From the NCBI RefSeq assembly GCF_000384475.1, contig NZ_ARWB01000001.1, positions 1,096,176-1,160,175 on the forward strand: a stretch of DNA of 64,000 bases, read 5' to 3'. Below, piece after piece: positions 60,383 through 64,000 of the stretch. Source of the DNA: Methylopila sp. M107 (GTDB lineage: Bacteria; Pseudomonadota; Alphaproteobacteria; Rhizobiales; Methylopilaceae). Position numbers and translations under genes: made by a program. Under the pieces are notes generated by a model. The model was not told the origin of the DNA, did not search any database, and saw nothing but the letters and a program-made list of their open reading frames with translations. Within the stretch, counting starts at the first letter, position 1; the number at the start of each line of letters is the position of its first letter.

Positions 60383-61246
60383 CTAGCGGGCCGAGCCCGG
60401 GACCAGCGGTCCGCTCGGTAACAACCTTTCGAGCATGATGCCGGGCGTCGAGGTTGGAGGCGGGCCGCGTCTATTTCCGCCGGGCCCCAGCGGGGGCGCC
60501 CCTCGCCCTTCGTCCACCGCGGCCTTGCGGTCGACCGCGATGGTCAGCGTCGCGAGGTAGCGATCTGTCTCTTCCGTCAGCGCAACGAACGTGGATCGCC
60601 CGTTCTCCGTGTGGGCCAGCACGCCGTCGGTGGCGTTGACGGTGTCGCGCTTGGCCGACCCTCGCCGGTACGCCGCGACGTTCTGGTATATGTACTCGCT
60701 CAGCGCATCCGGGAAATAGAGCTGCGTCGTCAGCACGTTGCGGCCGTCGAGAAACGCCTTCAGGTGGATGTGGGGCGTGCGGCCCTGATACCAGCCGGGA
60801 TAGACAGTTCGGAACGCGACTGCGCCGTCCGCCCCCGACATCTGCGTCCCGCGCATAAAGGTGGAGCGCGTGTCGGAGGCGCCGCCGGCCCCGCCAGGCC
60901 CAGAAAACCCCGAATACTCGCCGCTCGCGTCGCAGTGCCAGACGTCGACGCGCGCATCGGCGATCGGCGCGCAGCCCTGCCGTTCGATGAGCGCGAGGCG
61001 CAGTTCCAGCGGCACGCCCGGCCGGCCTTCCCTGATGTCGGACCGAACCAGCTTCGGGTCGTAGTAGAACGGACCCTCGACCGCCTGCGGCGCGAGAACG
61101 CAGACGCCGTGGCCGGGCTCTACGATGCGCGCGCTCGCCGCGTCTTCGGCGCGCGACGTCCCTGCGGTCGAGGCGACGGCGGGCGCGGCGAAGGCCGCGA
61201 GCGCCGCGCGGCGGGACAGGCGAGGCGGTGTTCTCTGCTCGGACAT
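60383..61246 (-). CDS. Tat-exported intradiol ring-cleavage dioxygenase
   Basis: A 287-residue protein with a twin-arginine-like signal (RLSRRAALAAFAAPAVA) and a catechol-type dioxygenase domain: EGPFYYDPKLVRSDIREG, LIERQGCAPIADARVDVWHCDASGEYSGF (cited as markers) and YPGWYQGRTPHIHLK. The tyrosines in GEYSGF and PGWY and the two histidines in PHIH are the ferric-iron ligands. The periplasmic substrate is unknown. The ATG at 61246 is preferred; the upstream frame to 61537 overlaps xthA. Its 3' end borders the AT-rich insert. Confidence 0.85.
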   Translation of the reverse strand: MSEQRTPPRLSRRAALAAFAAPAVASTAGTSRAEDAASARIVEPGHGVCVLAPQAVEGPFYYDPKLVRSDIREGRPGVPLELRLALIERQGCAPIADARVDVWHCDASGEYSGFSGPGGAGGASDTRSTFMRGTQMSGADGAVAFRTVYPGWYQGRTPHIHLKAFLDGRNVLTTQLYFPDALSEYIYQNVAAYRRGSAKRDTVNATDGVLAHTENGRSTFVALTEETDRYLATLTIAVDRKAAVDEGRGAPPLGPGGNRRGPPPTSTPGIMLERLLPSGPLVPGSAR

Positions 61247-61290
61247 TTCGGCGTTTTCCGCCGGACGTCGGGCGAATTTGCGGCGGCGGC

Positions 61291-62073
61291 TCAGGCGGCG
61301 AGTTCGATCACCACCGGCACGTGGTCGGACGGCCGTTCCCAGCTCCGCACATGCTTGTCGACCCGCACCGCGAGCAGCCGGTCGGCGGCCTGCGGCGAGA
61401 GCAGCAGGTGGTCGATCCGGATGCCGTTGTTTTTCTGCCAGGCGCCGGCCTGATAGTCCCAGAACGTATAGACGCCGTCCGCCTCGTCGGTCGCGCGCAA
61501 CGCCTCGGTGAAGCCGAGCGCGAGCAGCCGCCGCCACGCCGCGCGGGTTTGCGGCAGGAACAGCGCGTCGTCGACCCAGCTGTCGGGCCGCTTCGCGTCG
61601 GCCCGGGCAGGAATCACGTTGTAGTCGCCGGCCAATATGAACGGTTCTTCGAGCGACAGGCGAGCTTCGGCGTGGGCGCGCAGGCGCTCCATCCAGCCGA
61701 GCTTGTAATCGTACTTCGGCCCCGGCGCGGGGTTCCCGTTCGGCAGGTAGAGCCCGCCGATGCGGACCGCGCCGGCGTCGGTCGAGACCACAACTTCGAG
61801 GAACCGGGCCTGCTCGTCGGCGTCGTCGCCGGGCAGGCCGATCAGGACATCCTCGATCGGCGCCCGCGAGAGCACCCCGACGCCGTTATAGGTCTTCTGT
61901 CCGTGGACCGCGACGTTGTAGCCGAGCGCCTCGATCTCGGCCCTCGGAAAGGCGTCGTCGACGCATTTGATCTCCTGCAGGCACACGACGTCGGGTCGCG
62001 CCTCCTGAAGCCAGCGCACGAGCAGGTCGAGCCGGGATTTGATGGAATTGACGTTCCAGGTCGCGATCAGCAC
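61291..62073 (-). CDS. xthA: exodeoxyribonuclease III
   Basis: Base-excision-repair AP endonuclease/3'-5' exonuclease, 260 residues. Motifs: LIATWNVNSIKSRLD at the N-terminus, CLQEIKC (metal Glu), YNGVGVLSR, LAGDYNVIPARAD, GIRIDHLLLS and SDHVPVVIEL (catalytic Asp-His). GTG start at 62073 with GGAG eleven bases upstream gives the usual length; the frame open to 62145 is longer but not typical. Single gene downstream of a 400-base spacer. Confidence 0.95.
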   Translation of the reverse strand: MLIATWNVNSIKSRLDLLVRWLQEARPDVVCLQEIKCVDDAFPRAEIEALGYNVAVHGQKTYNGVGVLSRAPIEDVLIGLPGDDADEQARFLEVVVSTDAGAVRIGGLYLPNGNPAPGPKYDYKLGWMERLRAHAEARLSLEEPFILAGDYNVIPARADAKRPDSWVDDALFLPQTRAAWRRLLALGFTEALRATDEADGVYTFWDYQAGAWQKNNGIRIDHLLLSPQAADRLLAVRVDKHVRSWERPSDHVPVVIELAA

Positions 62074-62472
62074 GTCGTCCGCATCTCCTACGAGGCCGAT
62101 CGTGAACCTACCGGGGAGGGCGCCAAGAAAAAAGGCCGTCCGCACGAGGCGAACGGCCCAAGTCTAGGGAGGAAACGCCCAAGAGGGCTGCGACGACGGT
62201 ACGCGACGCGCCGTCGCCTCCACTAGATCGCTATCACTTGTGGATTTTCCAAGGCGATGAACGAGAAATGGGATCGATCGCACACAATCCTTATCCGGCC
62301 TGTTGCCGAGATGGCACGATTGGCCAGATGGTCGCCCGTCCGGCCGTTCCGGCCGAAACGAGCCGGACGCCGAAACGCTCGGATTTCAAGGCCTGGCGGA
62401 GATGGCCGGACGGGACTTGGGTCCGGCCAGTCGCCCGGTGCGACCGTTCATTCGGGCCATAGGCCGCGCCGT
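62074..62472. other. 399-base spacer between xthA and erpA
   Basis: The xthA promoter should lie in the first 100 bases. The rest contains several CCGGCC/GGCCGG inverted words, for example around 62338-62358, and one doubtful short frame on the plus strand (62268-62462). No RNA gene or mobile element is recognised. Confidence 0.5.
62268..62462 (+). CDS. doubtful small protein (64 residues)
   Basis: A 64-residue frame whose C-terminal half, SDFKAWRRWPDGTWVRPVARC, reads like protein and ends 10 bases before the convergent erpA stop. Codon third positions are moderately G/C-rich. No ribosome site stands out and no family is known, so it may be chance in a GC-rich spacer. Confidence 0.25.
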   Translation: MGSIAHNPYPACCRDGTIGQMVARPAVPAETSRTPKRSDFKAWRRWPDGTWVRPVARCDRSFGP

Positions 62473-62802
62473 TCAGATGGCGAAGCTCGTCCCGCAGCCG
62501 CACGACGCCGTCGCGTTCGGGTTCGTGATCTTGAACGAGGCGCCGATCAGCTCGTCGACGAAATCGATCTGCGAGCCCGCGAGATAGGGCAGGGAGACCG
62601 GGTCGATCAGCACGGTCGCGCCGTCGCGGGTGACGACGAGGTCGTCGGCCTGCGTCGAGGCGTCGAAGCCGAAATCGTAGGAGAAGCCCGAGCAGCCGCC
62701 GCCCAGCACGCTGATGCGCAGCTTGGTGTCCGGCGCCTCGTCGCTGAGGATTTCCTTGATGCGCGCCGCGGCGCGCTCCGTCACGGTGAAGGTCTCGGTC
62801 AT
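62473..62802 (-). CDS. erpA: iron-sulfur cluster insertion protein ErpA
   Basis: A 109-residue A-type carrier delivering Fe-S clusters to apoproteins. LRISVLGGGCSGFSYDFGFD and ITNPNATASCGCGTSFAI carry the three conserved cysteines (one in GGGCSG, two in SCGCG). The ATG at 62802 fits the family length; upstream in-frame codons would overlap the divergent dgt leader. Divergent from dgt, with 139 bases between starts, a common alphaproteobacterial arrangement. Confidence 0.95.
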   Translation of the reverse strand: MTETFTVTERAAARIKEILSDEAPDTKLRISVLGGGCSGFSYDFGFDASTQADDLVVTRDGATVLIDPVSLPYLAGSQIDFVDELIGASFKITNPNATASCGCGTSFAI

Positions 62803-62941
62803 TCGCTCGTCGCTCCGGCGGATTCCGCCCGTTGCGTCCTCGATGATCCAAGAGGTAAGCACGGCCGCCGCCCGGGTCAACGAGGCTCGGGCCAACGCGG
62901 ACGGGCGGCGCGCCGCCTCACGTCCCCTCGGGAGCGAAGCC

Positions 62942-64000
62942 TTGGACGTCGCCGCCTGGATCGAACGATCGCGCGCGCCTTATGCGGCCGACCCGAAGCG
63001 GAGCCGCGGCCGCCTCGCGCCCGAGCCGACCAGCCCGACCCGCACCGAATTCCAGCGCGACCGCGACCGCATTCTCCACTCCACCGCGTTCCGGCGGCTG
63101 AAGCACAAGACGCAGGTGTTCGTCTATCACGAGGGCGACCACTACCGGACGCGGCTGACGCACACGCTCGAGGTCGCCCAGATCGCGCGGTCGATCGCCC
63201 GGGCGCTCGGGCTCGACGAGGACCTCGCCGAGACGATCGCGCTCGCGCATGACATTGGCCACCCGCCGTTCGGCCATTCGGGCGAACGCGCGCTCGACGA
63301 ACTGATGGCGCCTTACGGCGGGTTCGACCACAACGCCCAGACGCTGCGCGTGCTGACGCGGCTCGAACGCCGCTACGCCGCCTTCGACGGCCTGAACCTG
63401 ACTTTCGAGACGCTCGAGGGCCTCATCAAGCACAACGGGCCGCTGCTCGACGGCGCGGGCGCGCCGGTCGGGCGATACGAGGGCCGCGCCGTCCCGGCCG
63501 CGATAGTCGAGGGCGCCGACCGCCTCGGCGTCCCGCTCGCCGGGCACGCCACCGCCGAGGCGCAGGCCGCCGCCATCGCGGACGACATCGCCTATGACGC
63601 CCACGACGTCGACGACGGCCTGCGATCCGGGCTGCTCCGGCTCGACACGTTGCGCGAGGCGCCGATGCTCGCCGACATCCTCGACGAGGTTTCGGAAAAG
63701 CATCCGGGGCTCGACGACTATCGCGCCGGCCACGAGGTCGTGCGGCGGGTGATCACCCGGCTCGTAGAAGATGCGATCGGGGAGGGGGGGCGCCGCATCG
63801 ACGCCCTCGCGCCCGGCGACGCCGACGCGGTCCGCGCGGCGCAGGGGCCGATGATCGCCTTTTCGGAAGCCGTCGCGCGACAGGAGCAGGGCGTGAAACG
63901 CCTGCTCCGGGCGCGCCTCTATCGCGCCGAGCGCGTCGACCGCGTCATGGACGACGCCGCCGACGTGCTGCGCGACCTCTTTCGGCGCTATTTCGCCGAG
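62942..64000 (+). CDS. dgt: dGTP triphosphohydrolase-like protein, cut by the window end
   Basis: The frame is open to the last base (353 codons seen, no stop), so the gene continues outside. The HD-domain motifs are complete: TEFQRDRDRILHSTAFRRLKHKTQVF (cited as marker), TRLTHTLEVAQIARSIAR, ALAHDIGHPPFGHSGERALD and GFDHNAQTLRVLT, then DDIAYDAHDVDDGL. Predicted to hydrolyse dGTP to deoxyguanosine and triphosphate. Start is TTG at 62942 with GGGAG seven bases upstream; no ATG is nearby. argS is the usual next gene in relatives. Confidence 0.93.
   Translation, partial: MDVAAWIERSRAPYAADPKRSRGRLAPEPTSPTRTEFQRDRDRILHSTAFRRLKHKTQVFVYHEGDHYRTRLTHTLEVAQIARSIARALGLDEDLAETIALAHDIGHPPFGHSGERALDELMAPYGGFDHNAQTLRVLTRLERRYAAFDGLNLTFETLEGLIKHNGPLLDGAGAPVGRYEGRAVPAAIVEGADRLGVPLAGHATAEAQAAAIADDIAYDAHDVDDGLRSGLLRLDTLREAPMLADILDEVSEKHPGLDDYRAGHEVVRRVITRLVEDAIGEGGRRIDALAPGDADAVRAAQGPMIAFSEAVARQEQGVKRLLRARLYRAERVDRVMDDAADVLRDLFRRYFAE

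Noticed and set aside
1-64000. CRISPR array, prophage or complete insertion sequence
   Set aside because: No regularly spaced direct repeats, cas genes, phage structural genes or transposases were seen; the repeats found are dispersed palindromes.

Overview
The window is a GC-rich (roughly two-thirds G+C), densely packed chromosomal segment of an alphaproteobacterium, most likely of the order Hyphomicrobiales (Rhizobiales). Several gene neighbourhoods point there: thioesterase-rplM-rpsI, alanine/LL-DAP-type aminotransferase-hom-glpX-recJ, nadA-nadB-nadC, erpA opposite dgt, and exopolysaccharide genes of the rhizobial type (exoD, exoR). A MxaD-like protein followed by a YVTN beta-propeller protein, plus a PHA synthase, hints at a methylotroph-like lifestyle, but no methanol dehydrogenase lies in the window, so this is only a hint. 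No rRNA operon, CRISPR array, prophage or intact insertion sequence was seen.

Layout: 1-1058 is a gene-free kilobase with palindromic repeats. 1059-12262 holds the lipid II flippase murJ followed by an exopolysaccharide locus: a leftward operon (export lipoprotein, GT4 glycosyltransferase, WcaJ-type initiating transferase, Wzy-like polymerase/ligase) diverges from a rightward Wzz-type copolymerase fused to a degenerate BY-kinase domain; a FemAB/CelD-like acetyltransferase and a polysaccharide deacetylase follow. 12398-18716 carries heme A synthase, small proteins, a thioesterase, rplM-rpsI with a terminator, and an agmatinase-family gene. 18751-22486 is the NAD de novo operon nadA-nadB-nadC with a near-ideal palindromic operator. 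22728-29401 has a Tat-exported aldo/keto reductase, an ATP/ADP-translocase-like carrier, an MFS permease, an AcuI-type reductase and argC. 29581-31923 is a class I PHA synthase with a long basic Ala/Lys/Pro N-terminal extension. 32516-39125 is aminotransferase-hom-glpX-recJ-exoD, then tRNA-Glu.

39310-46352 contains an M48 peptidase, a second FemAB-like acyltransferase, the MxaD/beta-propeller pair, a sulfotransferase-like gene, a lone receiver protein, small proteins and tRNA-Pro. 46508-51112 is an Rrf2 regulator plus a complete sulfate ABC importer (sbp, cysT, cysW, cysA). 51505-53431 is an SPFH protein paired with an NAD-kinase-like protein. Next come an L,D-transpeptidase, another glycosyltransferase, and ilvD overlapping exoR. 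58637-60382 is a conspicuously AT-richer insert holding a di-CxxCH protein gene split by an in-frame TGA. The window ends with an intradiol dioxygenase, xthA, erpA and the 5' part of dgt.

Exopolysaccharide is the recurring theme: synthesis and export at 2.6-12.3 kb, exoD at 38.5 kb, a glycosyltransferase at 54.6 kb and the predicted periplasmic repressor ExoR at 57.8 kb. Intergenic spaces are repeatedly occupied by at least three families of 80-220 bp palindromic elements. The most unusual items are the pseudo-kinase Wzz fusion, the PHA synthase extension, the SPFH/NAD-kinase-like pair, the TGA-interrupted gene in the AT-rich insert, and a structured leader before ilvD-exoR.
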